Below are positions 1 to 7,722 of a stretch of 31,995 nt of DNA, piece by piece. The translations under genes and the position numbers were made by a program. The notes under the pieces are model-generated. The model ran no database searches. It had not been told where the DNA came from and worked only from the letters and a program-made list of their open reading frames with translations. The DNA is from an uncultured Duganella sp. (GTDB lineage: Bacteria; Pseudomonadota; Gammaproteobacteria; Burkholderiales; Burkholderiaceae): positions 1 through 31,995 of the forward strand of contig CAMLSG010000036.1 in NCBI GenBank assembly GCA_946482635.1. Direction: 5' to 3'. The first letter of the stretch is position 1, and the number at the start of each line of letters is the position of its first letter.

Positions 1-35
1 GCCAGCGAACGAACAAGAATCGTCTTTTTCAACAT
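1..35 (-). CDS. N-terminus of a leftward gene, probably a TonB-dependent receptor (partial)
   Basis: Reading leftward from the ATG at 35, the window holds eleven codons, MLKKTILVRSL, before the edge. An AGGA ribosome binding site lies about seven bases before the ATG (AGGAACCAAAATG on the minus strand). Two Lys followed by a hydrophobic start is typical of a Sec signal peptide. From memory, TonB-dependent receptors of Oxalobacteraceae often begin with very similar residues (M-x-KKT-x-LVRSL), so a receptor is the best guess, but eleven residues cannot prove it. The long AT-rich control region behind it fits a strongly regulated outer-membrane receptor. Confidence 0.45.
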   Translation of the reverse strand, partial: MLKKTILVRSL

Positions 36-84
36 TTTGGTTCCTAAAATATTTGTTTGTCCCGACTAAACCAAAAAAACTTAG

Positions 85-99
85 TCGCCTTTTGGGCGA
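85..99. promoter_or_regulatory. TCGCC-N5-GGCGA dyad
   Basis: Perfect five-base inverted repeat with a five-base centre, about 50 bases upstream of the leftward partial gene. It uses the same half-site as the dyads at 272-299 and 347-366. Operator function is an inference. Confidence 0.3.
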
Positions 100-214
100 T
101 ACCGAAGTCAATTGCATCAATTGATTTCAGCGTAGGATAAGACCATAGCCAAGTTGTCTATGTCAATAAAAGCACAAGCAATATGACAAAAAACAACAGT
201 GCTAAACCATCACC

Positions 215-228
215 ACGTAGGACTACGT
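215..228. promoter_or_regulatory. ACGTAG-GA-CTACGT dyad
   Basis: Perfect six-base inverted repeat with a two-base centre inside the AT-rich region. The short spacing suits a dimeric regulator site; the regulator is unknown. Confidence 0.3.
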
Positions 229-271
229 AGATAAATACATTTCAGCGCAGATGGGGCGAATTGGAAGGAAT

Positions 272-299
272 ATGGCGAATTTGCAATTACGATCGCCAT
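272..299. promoter_or_regulatory. ATGGCGA-N14-TCGCCAT dyad
   Basis: Perfect seven-base inverted repeat with a 14-base centre. It has the same GGCGA/TCGCC half-site as its neighbours but in the outward arrangement. Confidence 0.3.
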
Positions 300-346
300 T
301 TTTAACGATTAAGTGGAAATGTGTGCAAATTAATATTTTGACATTA

Positions 347-366
347 TCGCCCGATATTTTGGGCGA
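347..366. promoter_or_regulatory. TCGCCC-N8-GGGCGA dyad
   Basis: Perfect six-base inverted repeat with an eight-base AT-rich centre (GATATTTT). It is the third dyad in this region that uses the GGCGA half-site. Confidence 0.3.
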
Positions 367-388
367 CAATCAGACAGCCCACCAAATT

Positions 389-404
389 AATTGGCCGGCC
401 AATT
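389..404. repeat. 16-bp perfect palindrome AATTGGCCGGCCAATT
   Basis: A perfect uninterrupted palindrome in an otherwise AT-rich stretch. It may be an operator or only a local DNA structure; it has no T-tract, so it does not look like a terminator. Confidence 0.35.
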
Positions 405-599
405 GAATAATTGCCCAAAGCAATTACATTTGCATAGAAACAAGTAGGGCAATCAATCAACTATTGCACCCTTCCCTCGCAAAGTACAGTAAACCTTTGT
501 ATCGAATCGCAACGGCGTTGCGTGATTACAACCGTTGAAAGCAGGTAAAATGTCGCCTTTGGGCCCGTTGCGCGCCCCATCCTGCCGAGAAAGACCATC

Positions 600-2234
600 A
601 TGCTGCGACTGAACGAAATCAAGCTTCCACTCAACCACGAGGAGCCGGAATTGGCCCAGGCCATCCTGGCCCGCCTGAAGATTTCTCCACAGCAGATGCT
701 AGGTTTTACTGTCTACAAACGCAGCTATGATGCGCGAAAAAAGACCAACATCTCGCTAATCTACTCGGTCGACGTGGAAACCACGGACGATGCCGGCATC
801 CTCGCCAAACGCTCCGACGACAAGCACCTGATGGTCTCGCCGGACATGGCCTATAAATTCGTGGCGCATGGCGTCAATGCCGACGGCAAGCAGCCGCGCC
901 CGGTAGTAATCGGCATGGGTCCTTGCGGCCTGTTCGCGGCCCTGATCCTGGCCCAGATGGGCCTGAAGCCCATCGTCCTCGAACGCGGCAAGACCGTGCG
1001 CGAGCGTACCAAGGATACTTTCGGTTTCTGGCGCAAGCGCGTGCTGAACCCGGAGTCGAATGTGCAGTTCGGCGAAGGCGGCGCCGGCACCTTCTCGGAC
1101 GGCAAACTGTACAGCCAGATCAGCGACCCCAAGCACTATGGCCGCAAGGTGCTGACCGAGTTCGTCAAGTCCGGCGCCCCGGAAGAGATCATCTACGTCA
1201 GCAAGCCGCACATCGGTACTTTCCGCCTGGTCAAGATGGTGGAGAACATGCGCGAGGAAATCACCGCCCTGGGCGGCGAAATCCGCTTCGAGCAGCGCGT
1301 GACCGACTTTGACATCCGCGAGGAAAACGGCGTGCGGCAGATGCACGGCCTGCACCTGGCCAGCGGCGAGTACATTGAAACCAACCATGTGGTGCTGGCC
1401 ATCGGCCACAGCTCGCGCGATACCTTCCAGGTCCTGTACGAGCGCGGCGTCTACGTGGAAGCCAAGCCGTTCTCCATAGGCTTCCGCGTCGAGCACCCGC
1501 AGTCGCTGATCGACCAGTGCCGCTTCGGCCCGAATGCCGGCCACCCCATCCTCGGCGCGGCCGACTACAAGCTGGTGCACCACGCCAGCAATGGCCGCGC
1601 GGTGTACAGCTTCTGCATGTGCCCGGGCGGCACCGTGGTGGCGGCAGCATCGGAGCCGGGCCGCGTGGTGACCAACGGCATGTCGCAATATTCGCGCGCC
1701 GAACGCAACGCCAACAGCGCCATCGTGGTATCGATCAGCCCCGAAGAAGATTACCCGGGCCACCCACTGGCCGGCATCGAACTGCAGCGCCGCCTGGAAG
1801 AGAAAGCCTATGTGCTGGGCGGCTCGAATTACAACGCGCCCGGCCAGCTGATGGGCGACTTCGTGGCGGGCCGGCCATCCGGCGACGTCGGTGGCGTGAT
1901 TCCTTCGTTCAAGCCGGGCATTACCTGGACCGACCTGGCCACCATCCTGCCGGAATACGCCGTGGTGGCGCTGCGCGAAGCCTTCCCGGCTTTCGACAAG
2001 CAGGTCAAGGGCTACTTCAAGCACGACGCGGTGCTGACCGGCCTGGAAACCCGCACTTCGTCGCCAATCCGCATCAAGCGCAATAACGACGACTTGCAAA
2101 GCCTGAACACGCGCGGCCTGTTCCCGGCCGGCGAGGGCGCAGGCTATGCCGGCGGCATCCTGTCGGCCGGCGTGGACGGCATCAAGGTGGCGGAGGCTGT
2201 TGCCCTGTCGATGCAGGCGGCAGACAAGACTTGA
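600..2234 (+). CDS. NAD(P)/FAD-dependent oxidoreductase (COG2509-type dehydrogenase)
   Basis: A 544-residue soluble flavoprotein. After about 100 N-terminal residues of the type seen in this family, the FAD-binding Rossmann motif appears around residue 102 (VVIGMGPCGLFAALILA), followed by LERG as the end of the beta-alpha-beta fold. Further on there is a glycine-rich FGEGGAGTFSDGKL segment (about residues 157-170), and near the C-terminus (about 506-530) GLFPAGEGAGYAGGI, the usual second FAD contact. This architecture matches the large uncharacterised FAD-dependent dehydrogenase family; the substrate is unknown. The ATG at 600 has a GAGAAAG purine stretch six bases upstream. The stop codon lies inside the 3' end of the convergent histidine kinase gene, a 53-base tail-to-tail overlap. 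Confidence 0.9.
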   Translation: MLRLNEIKLPLNHEEPELAQAILARLKISPQQMLGFTVYKRSYDARKKTNISLIYSVDVETTDDAGILAKRSDDKHLMVSPDMAYKFVAHGVNADGKQPRPVVIGMGPCGLFAALILAQMGLKPIVLERGKTVRERTKDTFGFWRKRVLNPESNVQFGEGGAGTFSDGKLYSQISDPKHYGRKVLTEFVKSGAPEEIIYVSKPHIGTFRLVKMVENMREEITALGGEIRFEQRVTDFDIREENGVRQMHGLHLASGEYIETNHVVLAIGHSSRDTFQVLYERGVYVEAKPFSIGFRVEHPQSLIDQCRFGPNAGHPILGAADYKLVHHASNGRAVYSFCMCPGGTVVAAASEPGRVVTNGMSQYSRAERNANSAIVVSISPEEDYPGHPLAGIELQRRLEEKAYVLGGSNYNAPGQLMGDFVAGRPSGDVGGVIPSFKPGITWTDLATILPEYAVVALREAFPAFDKQVKGYFKHDAVLTGLETRTSSPIRIKRNNDDLQSLNTRGLFPAGEGAGYAGGILSAGVDGIKVAEAVALSMQAADKT

Positions 2235-3552
2235 CCTCGAACGGCATGCGCAGGTGGAAACGGCAGCCCGCGCCGGGCTTGCTGTGCACTTCCACCGCGC
2301 CGCCCATCTGCTGCATGATGGTGTAGACGATATGCATGCCGAGTCCTGAGCCGCCCTGCCCGCGCTTGGTGGTGAAGAAGGGCTCGTAGATCCTTTCCTG
2401 CACGCCGGGCGCCAACCCGACCCCGTGGTCGATGAAATCCATTTCCAGCCAGCCGTCGGCCGCCGTGGCGCGCACTGTCACCGTGCCGCCCTGTCCATCC
2501 GGATAGGCATGGCGGGCGGCATTCATCAACAGGTTGGACAGCACCTGCGAGAACTTCCCTGGCGGCAGCCGCGGCCGCAGCAAGTGGTCCATCTCGACCT
2601 CGACGCGGATGCGCGCCTTGCGCAGTTCCGGACTGTGCGCCGACACCACGCCCTGCACATAGTCCTTCAGCGCCAGCGTGCTCACATGCTCGGTGCCCTG
2701 GTCCACTGCCAGCTGCTTGAAATTGCCGATCAAGCCGGCCGCACGATGCAGGTTCTGCTCGATCAGGGCTGCAGCATCGTTCAGGCGCGAGGCCAGGCTG
2801 ACCAGGTCGGATCGGCTCACTTTCGGCGCCTCCAGCGCCTGCACCAGTTGCGCCGTATAGCTGCTCATGGCCGAAGCTGCCGTCAGCGCCACGCCGACCG
2901 GCGTATTCACCTCATGCGCCACGCCGGCCACCAGCGAACCCAGCGCCGCCAGTTTCTCCTGCTCCACCAGGCTGGCCTGGGCCGCGCGCAAGGCTTCGGT
3001 GCGGCGCGACACCTTTTCTTCCAGCAGGTGCTCGCGGTCCTGGTGCTGCAGCTCGGCCGCCGCACGCGCAGCGAAGATCGACAGCAGCGACAGCGCCAGC
3101 AAGCGCTTGTTCTCATCGATCGGCTTGGTGTCGATAGCAGACAGGATGCCCAGCGTCTTGCCTTCGGTGTCGACCATCGGCATGCCGACATAGCTTTCCG
3201 CCTTCATGTCCACCAGCAGCGTGTCGAGCGGGTAGTCCCGCTGGATGCCGCAGCCATGGAAGCACATGGTCTGGTCGGTGACGTTGTGGCAAGGCGTGTG
3301 CTCCAGGCTGTATTCCATATTGGGCAGGAAACCTGCGCCGCCCCATACCGCCAGCGTGCGTATGCCTTCCTGCCCGTCCGGCATCCGGATCACGCGGCCG
3401 GCAATCACATAGGTCACGTCCAGCGCCGCCGCCAGGTCGTGCACCAGCACGCGGAAGAATTCGTCGCCGCGCGCACGCGCAGTGGAATCCGTGATCGAGC
3501 GCAACGCCGCTTCGGCCAGGGTGCGCGCATCATTGGCGTCGAATAATTCCAT
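2182..3552 (-). CDS. GAF-domain sensor histidine kinase
   Basis: A 456-residue cytoplasmic kinase without membrane segments. Residues about 15-165 look like a GAF sensor domain (the stretch around SYVGMPMVDTEGKTLGILS is typical), then a coiled coil (about 165-205). The catalytic core follows: H-box GVAHEVNTP with His213, N-box NLLMNAARHAY around residue 340, G1 box DHGVGLAPG near 375 and G2 box GGSGLGMHIV near 400. The C-terminal tail ends in a run of prolines. It is the second gene of an operon, ten bases behind the HD-GYP response regulator and so its probable partner. The signal is unknown; two Cys-containing stretches (CHN, CFHGCG, about 88-102) in the GAF domain could bind a metal or ligand, but this is speculative. 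The gene's 3' end overlaps the convergent flavoprotein gene. Confidence 0.9.
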   Translation of the reverse strand: MELFDANDARTLAEAALRSITDSTARARGDEFFRVLVHDLAAALDVTYVIAGRVIRMPDGQEGIRTLAVWGGAGFLPNMEYSLEHTPCHNVTDQTMCFHGCGIQRDYPLDTLLVDMKAESYVGMPMVDTEGKTLGILSAIDTKPIDENKRLLALSLLSIFAARAAAELQHQDREHLLEEKVSRRTEALRAAQASLVEQEKLAALGSLVAGVAHEVNTPVGVALTAASAMSSYTAQLVQALEAPKVSRSDLVSLASRLNDAAALIEQNLHRAAGLIGNFKQLAVDQGTEHVSTLALKDYVQGVVSAHSPELRKARIRVEVEMDHLLRPRLPPGKFSQVLSNLLMNAARHAYPDGQGGTVTVRATAADGWLEMDFIDHGVGLAPGVQERIYEPFFTTKRGQGGSGLGMHIVYTIMQQMGGAVEVHSKPGAGCRFHLRMPFEVKSCLPPASTGQQPPPP

Positions 3553-3562
3553 GGCCTTGCTC

Positions 3563-5104
3563 CTAATGCGGTGGATGGCGCCGGTACAGGTCGCGCAGCT
3601 CGTCCTGGTGCTGCAGCAGCAGGTTGGCCAGCGCCGGATCGAAACGGCTGCCGCTACCCTCGCGCACCTCCTCCAGCGCGTGCTGCAGGGAATGTGCCGG
3701 GCGATAGCTGCGCGGGCTCACCATGGCATCGACGAAATCGGCCAGCGCCGTGATGCGCGCCGCCAGGCTGATGTCGCCGCCCTGCAAGCCGCGGGGATAG
3801 CCGGCGCCATCCCAGCGCTCATGGTGCTCGTGGGCGATGCGCGCAGCCAGCTGCAGCACCGGCTGCTTTGAGGAAGACAGCATGTGCCAGCCGATATCGC
3901 TATGGCCTTGCATGCGCGTGCGCTGGGCTGCATCGAGCGGCCCAGGCAGGTTGAGGATCTCGTCGGGGATGCCGGCATGGCCAATATCGTGCAGCGGCGC
4001 TGCCTGGCGCAACTGCCGCACTGCGCTGTCCGGCATGTCGACCGCCGCGCCCAGGATGGCGGCAATTTCGCCGACACGCTCGACGTGGCCGCCGGAAGCG
4101 GCCGAACGGCTTTCCAGCGCTTCGCCAAGGATGTGGATGATGGCATCCTGGGTCGCCACCAGTTCCTCGCGCTCCAGCAGGCGCTCGTAAGTGATCGCGA
4201 CATTCGCCGAGAACAAGCCAAGCAGTTCGCGCTCCCCGTCATCCACCGGTTCGCTGAACGACATGTACAGCAGGCTTTCGTTGCCGTCGCGCGTGCGGTA
4301 ATAGCAGGCGTAGTACTGCGGGCCATAATGGTCGGCCTGCTCCGCCATGCAACGCACGAACGCATCGCGCACCTGCGCCGGCAGGTGCTCCAGCGTTTCC
4401 TCCAGTGCCAGGCTGGCATACGCCGTGGTGACCGCCAGCACCTGCAGCCGGCCCGGCTGGCGCGCCGCGGCGTAGGCATTCATGCGGCTGGCGCACACGC
4501 CTTCCGCCTGGCGGCCCAGCAAGGCCGAGGCCTGCTCCAGCACGGCCGAGCAGAAGTGGCGCAGGTTGTCCGAATCGCAGACCTGGGTGATGGCATCGAT
4601 CGAGCGGCGCAGGCCAAGGCGGGCGCGCTCCAGGCGCATCAGGTCGCGGTAGGCGCGCAGGCCGGAATAGAACACCGTACTGAGCTTGGCATGGGTCAGC
4701 TCGGTCTTTTCACGGTAATCGTTGATGTCGTAGGTCTTCAGCACCAATGCCTGCGGCGCCTGGCCCGGCTGGCCGGTGCGCAGCACGATGCGCATATTGT
4801 GGTCGCCCAGCTCTTCGCGGATATAGCGCACCAGCTCCAGGCCGGCATGCTCGGACTCCATCACCACGTCGAGCAGGATCAGGGCAAACTGGCCGGGCTG
4901 CGACAGGCGTTCGCGCGCCTCGGCACCGGAATAGCAGTGGGAGAAATGAACACGGCGGCCGTCGAACTCAAAGTCCGACATCACCAGTTCAGTGACCTGG
5001 TGCACCGCTTGCTCGTCATCAACGATCAGGATTTCCCAGGGCGGCAAGGCCGCCGCCGGGGCTGGCGTCTCATCATCGTCGAACAACATTGCGTCATCCA
5101 CCAT
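3563..5104 (-). CDS. Response regulator with REC, DUF3369 and HD-GYP domains
   Basis: From the ATG at 5104 the product has 513 residues. An N-terminal receiver domain (about 24-140) has the phospho-acceptor Asp79 in LLDVVMES. A middle region (about 145-315) matches the DUF3369 linker known from such regulators. The C-terminal HD-GYP domain carries the HD pair at 372-373 (PLHDIGHAGIPDEIL) and the GYP triad at 435-437 (WDGAGYP). Families with these motifs hydrolyse cyclic di-GMP. One canonical Lys in HDxGK is His here. It is the first gene of an operon with the histidine kinase downstream. A GTG at 5116 and an ATG at 5089 are alternative starts; 5104 has a purine-rich GTGGGGCT a few bases upstream. 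Confidence 0.9.
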   Translation of the reverse strand: MVDDAMLFDDDETPAPAAALPPWEILIVDDEQAVHQVTELVMSDFEFDGRRVHFSHCYSGAEARERLSQPGQFALILLDVVMESEHAGLELVRYIREELGDHNMRIVLRTGQPGQAPQALVLKTYDINDYREKTELTHAKLSTVFYSGLRAYRDLMRLERARLGLRRSIDAITQVCDSDNLRHFCSAVLEQASALLGRQAEGVCASRMNAYAAARQPGRLQVLAVTTAYASLALEETLEHLPAQVRDAFVRCMAEQADHYGPQYYACYYRTRDGNESLLYMSFSEPVDDGERELLGLFSANVAITYERLLEREELVATQDAIIHILGEALESRSAASGGHVERVGEIAAILGAAVDMPDSAVRQLRQAAPLHDIGHAGIPDEILNLPGPLDAAQRTRMQGHSDIGWHMLSSSKQPVLQLAARIAHEHHERWDGAGYPRGLQGGDISLAARITALADFVDAMVSPRSYRPAHSLQHALEEVREGSGSRFDPALANLLLQHQDELRDLYRRHPPH

Positions 5105-5135
5105 GCCCAGCCCCACTAGAGGTTGTTTATTGTAA

Positions 5136-5141
5136 ATTATA
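5136..5141 (-). promoter_or_regulatory. Possible -10 element for the signalling operon
   Basis: On the minus strand the short gap between corA and the response regulator contains a perfect TATAAT about 32 bases before the start codon. No convincing -35 hexamer is visible at the right distance, so this is only a candidate promoter; it would separate the operon from corA transcription. Confidence 0.3.
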
Positions 5142-5146
5142 TACCG

Positions 5147-6112
5147 CTATAGCCAGCCCACCTTCTTAAAGCGCCGATACAATGCACCGCAAACAACAGC
5201 CATCAGGGTCAGTGCGGCCGGGTAGCCAAAGCGCCAGTCCAGTTCCGGCATGTGCTTGAAATTCATGCCCCACAGGCCGGCGAAGGCGGTCAGCACCGCG
5301 AAAATCGCAGCCCAGGCTGCCAGCCGTTTGTTGACCTCGCCCTCTTCCAGCGCGACCATCGACAGGTTGACCTGGATCGCGGTGGCGATGGTCTCGCGCA
5401 TGGTATCGAGGGCGGAGTTGATGCGCAGCAAGTGGTCATGGACGTCGCGGAAATATTCCTGGGTATTGCTGCAGACCGCAGGCACGCGCCCCCCGTGCAG
5501 CTTGCCGATTGCATCAAGCAAGGGAGCCACGGTATGGCGTACCGTCATAACTTTGCGCTTGAGTTCATAGAGCCGCTCGATGTTGTCGCGCTGGGAACCC
5601 TGGATGAAGATGCGCTCCTCGATTTTTTCCAGCTCCATCTCGAACGAATCGACGATCGGGAAATAGCGGTCGACCACTGCATCCATCAGCGCATACAGCA
5701 CGAAGCCGGCGCCCTGCTGCAGCAGGTGCGGCTCGCGCTCGGCGCGGGCGCGCACGCCGAGGAAATCCTGGGTGGAATTGGACCGGTTGGACAGCACGTA
5801 GTTGGGGCCGACGAAGATATCGACTTCCCCCACGTGCAGCTCTTCCTCGCGCAGTTCGAGCATCTTCACGACCACGAACAGGGAGTCGCCGTATTCTTCG
5901 ATCTTGGGGCGTTGCTGGCCGCGGCCGGCATCTTCCACCGCCAGTTCGTGCAGGCCGAATTCCTCCTGCATCACTTCGAGTTCGTCGCGGGTAGCGTCGC
6001 GCAGGGCGACCCAGACGAAGGCGTCTTGTCGCGCCACGTAATCGCTGATGTCCTCTACCGGGAGATCAGCCAGCTTGCGCCCATCCTGGTAGGCGACGCA
6101 GTTAATCAGCAT
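5147..6112 (-). CDS. corA: Magnesium/cobalt transporter CorA
   Basis: A 321-residue CorA-family channel for Mg2+ (and Co2+/Ni2+). A long soluble N-terminal domain rich in charged helices is followed by two transmembrane helices close to the C-terminus, separated by the family signature GMN at residues 282-284 (LWGMNFKHMPELD). The final basic tail (RRFKKVGWL) fits the cytosolic C-terminus of the pentamer. Length and motif order are normal for the family. The gene is transcribed leftward and is separated from ntrC by a large palindrome; the next gene downstream starts about 40 bases later. Confidence 0.95.
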   Translation of the reverse strand: MLINCVAYQDGRKLADLPVEDISDYVARQDAFVWVALRDATRDELEVMQEEFGLHELAVEDAGRGQQRPKIEEYGDSLFVVVKMLELREEELHVGEVDIFVGPNYVLSNRSNSTQDFLGVRARAEREPHLLQQGAGFVLYALMDAVVDRYFPIVDSFEMELEKIEERIFIQGSQRDNIERLYELKRKVMTVRHTVAPLLDAIGKLHGGRVPAVCSNTQEYFRDVHDHLLRINSALDTMRETIATAIQVNLSMVALEEGEVNKRLAAWAAIFAVLTAFAGLWGMNFKHMPELDWRFGYPAALTLMAVVCGALYRRFKKVGWL

Positions 6113-6152
6113 GCAGGCTCCTCAAATTTCCAAGCCCGCAGCATAGCAAGAA

Positions 6153-6210
6153 AAAAAGGGGACGTAACACATTTTCCGCTGCGGCAGAAAATGTGTTACG
6201 TCCCCTTTTT
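6153..6210. repeat. Perfect 24-bp-arm palindrome, probable ntrBC terminator and dispersed repeat
   Basis: Left arm 6153-6176 and right arm 6187-6210 are perfect inverted copies. The core is GGGGACGTAACACATTTTC, flanked by A5 on the left and T5 on the right, with a ten-base loop. Because both strands end in a T-run it could terminate transcription in either direction, and it lies just after the ntrC stop codon. The long GGGGAC-N-TTTTC arms resemble the palindromic elements that accompany REP-associated tyrosine transposases (RAYT) in proteobacteria; that link is from memory and is an inference. No transposase gene is next to it. Confidence 0.75.
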
Positions 6211-6225
6211 GAAGACGATTGGGGG

Positions 6226-7713
6226 TTAGTCGTCCTTGGCGCCGTCGATGCCGAGCTCGGCGATCTTGCGCGTGATGGTGTTGCGGCCGATGCCGAGGCG
6301 GATCGCGGCGTCGTTCTTGCGTCCGTGCGTGTACTTCAGCGCGGTGCGGATCAGGGCCGATTCGAACTGGCGGCCCAGCACGTCCATCACGTCCTGCTGG
6401 CCGCTGCTCAGCATGCCGGCCGCCTGCAGTTCCAGCAGGCTAAGCCAGCCTTCCGGCGATGCAGCCAATGGCGGTGGCGCCAAGGGCTGCACGGTGCCGT
6501 GGTGTTGCGGCATCGTCGTTTCGGCCGCGGCCGGCGCGGCGGCATGCATGGCGCTCTCCTGCCCTTGCGTCAGTTCCAGCGGCAGGTCTTTCACCTCCAC
6601 CGTCTGGCCCGGCGCCATCACCGTAATCCAGTTGCACAGGTTTTCCAGCTGCCGCACATTGCCCGGCAACTCAAGCTGCTGCAGGAAGGCCAGCGTCGAG
6701 TCGCTCATGCGCTTGGCTTCCACGCCCAGCTGGCGTGCGCTTTGCACCAGGAAGTGGCGCACCAGGATGGGGATATCCTCGCGCCGCTCCCTCAAACTGG
6801 GCAGGCGCAGGCGGATCACGTTCAGGCGGTGATACAAGTCTTCGCGGAACAAGCCATCGCGCACGCGCTGTTCGAGGTTCTGGTGTGTTGCCGTAATCAC
6901 GCGCACATTGGCCTTCAGCGGCGAGTGGCCGCCGACGCGGTAGAAGTGGCCATCGGACAGCACGCGCAGCAAGCGCGTTTGAAGGTCGAACGGCATGTCG
7001 CCGATTTCGTCCATGAACAGCGTGCCGCCTTCGGCCTGCTCGAAGCGGCCGCGGCGCGTGGTCTGCGCGCCGGTAAAGGCGCCGCGCTCATGGCCGAACA
7101 GTTCGGATTCCAGCAAGTCCTTCGGGATCGCTGCCGTATTGATGGCGATGAAGGGCTGCTCGGCGCGCGGGCTGTGCTTGTGCAGCGCGCGTGCCACCAG
7201 CTCCTTGCCGGTGCCGGATTCGCCGGTGATCAGCACCGTCACGTTCGATTGCGACAGGCGGCCGATGGCGCGGAAGACTTCCTGCATGGCCGGTGCCTGG
7301 CCCAGGATTTCCGGCGTATCGGCCGGCCCGGATTCGATGCTCGATTCGCGCAGGCTTTCGTCCAGCGCGCGGCGGATCAATTCCACCGCCTTGTCGATAT
7401 CGAAGGGCTTGGCCAGGTATTCAAACGCGCCGCCCTGGAAGGCCGCAACGGCGGAGTCCAGGTCCGAGAAGGCGGTAATGATGATCACCGGCAGGCCGGG
7501 ATGGCGCTGCTTCACCAGTTGCAGCAAGTCGAGGCCGGAGTCGCCCGGCATGCGGATGTCCGACACCAGCACCTGCGGCGTCTCATGTTCCAGCGCGGCG
7601 ACCGCATCGCGCGCATTGGCAAAGCTGCGCGTTGCGAGGTTCTCCCGCGCCAGGGCTTTCTCAAGCACCCAGCGGATCGATTCGTCGTCGTCAACAATCC
7701 AGATTGGTTTCAT
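6226..7713 (-). CDS. ntrC: Nitrogen regulation response regulator NtrC (NRI)
   Basis: A 495-residue sigma-54 enhancer-binding protein. Receiver domain (about 1-120) with phospho-acceptor Asp52 in VSDIRMPG; central AAA+ domain with Walker A GESGTGKE, the sigma-54 contact loop GAFTGA, and Walker B LFMDEIGD; C-terminal Fis-type helix-turn-helix (about 455-490, DAAIRLGIGRNTITRKI). This is the full canonical NtrC order and length. It lies nine bases behind ntrB in the same operon, so NtrB is its kinase. Its likely targets here are the dyads upstream of glnA at 10928-11010. Confidence 0.97.
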   Translation of the reverse strand: MKPIWIVDDDESIRWVLEKALARENLATRSFANARDAVAALEHETPQVLVSDIRMPGDSGLDLLQLVKQRHPGLPVIIITAFSDLDSAVAAFQGGAFEYLAKPFDIDKAVELIRRALDESLRESSIESGPADTPEILGQAPAMQEVFRAIGRLSQSNVTVLITGESGTGKELVARALHKHSPRAEQPFIAINTAAIPKDLLESELFGHERGAFTGAQTTRRGRFEQAEGGTLFMDEIGDMPFDLQTRLLRVLSDGHFYRVGGHSPLKANVRVITATHQNLEQRVRDGLFREDLYHRLNVIRLRLPSLRERREDIPILVRHFLVQSARQLGVEAKRMSDSTLAFLQQLELPGNVRQLENLCNWITVMAPGQTVEVKDLPLELTQGQESAMHAAAPAAAETTMPQHHGTVQPLAPPPLAASPEGWLSLLELQAAGMLSSGQQDVMDVLGRQFESALIRTALKYTHGRKNDAAIRLGIGRNTITRKIAELGIDGAKDD

Positions 7714-7722
7714 TTAATCCGA

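Larger units (their letters stand above)
36..599. promoter_or_regulatory. AT-rich divergent intergenic region with many small dyads
   Basis: These 564 bases have no convincing gene. They are clearly AT-richer than the flanking coding DNA and separate the leftward partial gene at 35 from the rightward gene at 600. They hold three dyads built on the half-site GGCGA/TCGCC, an ACGTAG-GA-CTACGT dyad, a 16-bp perfect palindrome AATTGGCCGGCCAATT, and a small CGCAAC-GGC-GTTGCG hairpin at 508-522. The two short leftward reading frames near 453-664 lack family features and overlap the start of the next gene, so they are not called. The region probably carries both divergent promoters and operators; no promoter could be fixed with confidence. 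Confidence 0.5.

Noticed and set aside
453..664. Two short leftward frames of 61 and 67 residues
   Set aside because: They overlap the start of the flavoprotein gene and the intergenic dyads, have no ribosome site and resemble no family.
756..2099. 447-residue leftward frame antisense to the flavoprotein
   Set aside because: Its product is an Ala/His/Gly/Arg-rich sequence typical of antisense GC-rich DNA; the sense strand has clear FAD-binding motifs.
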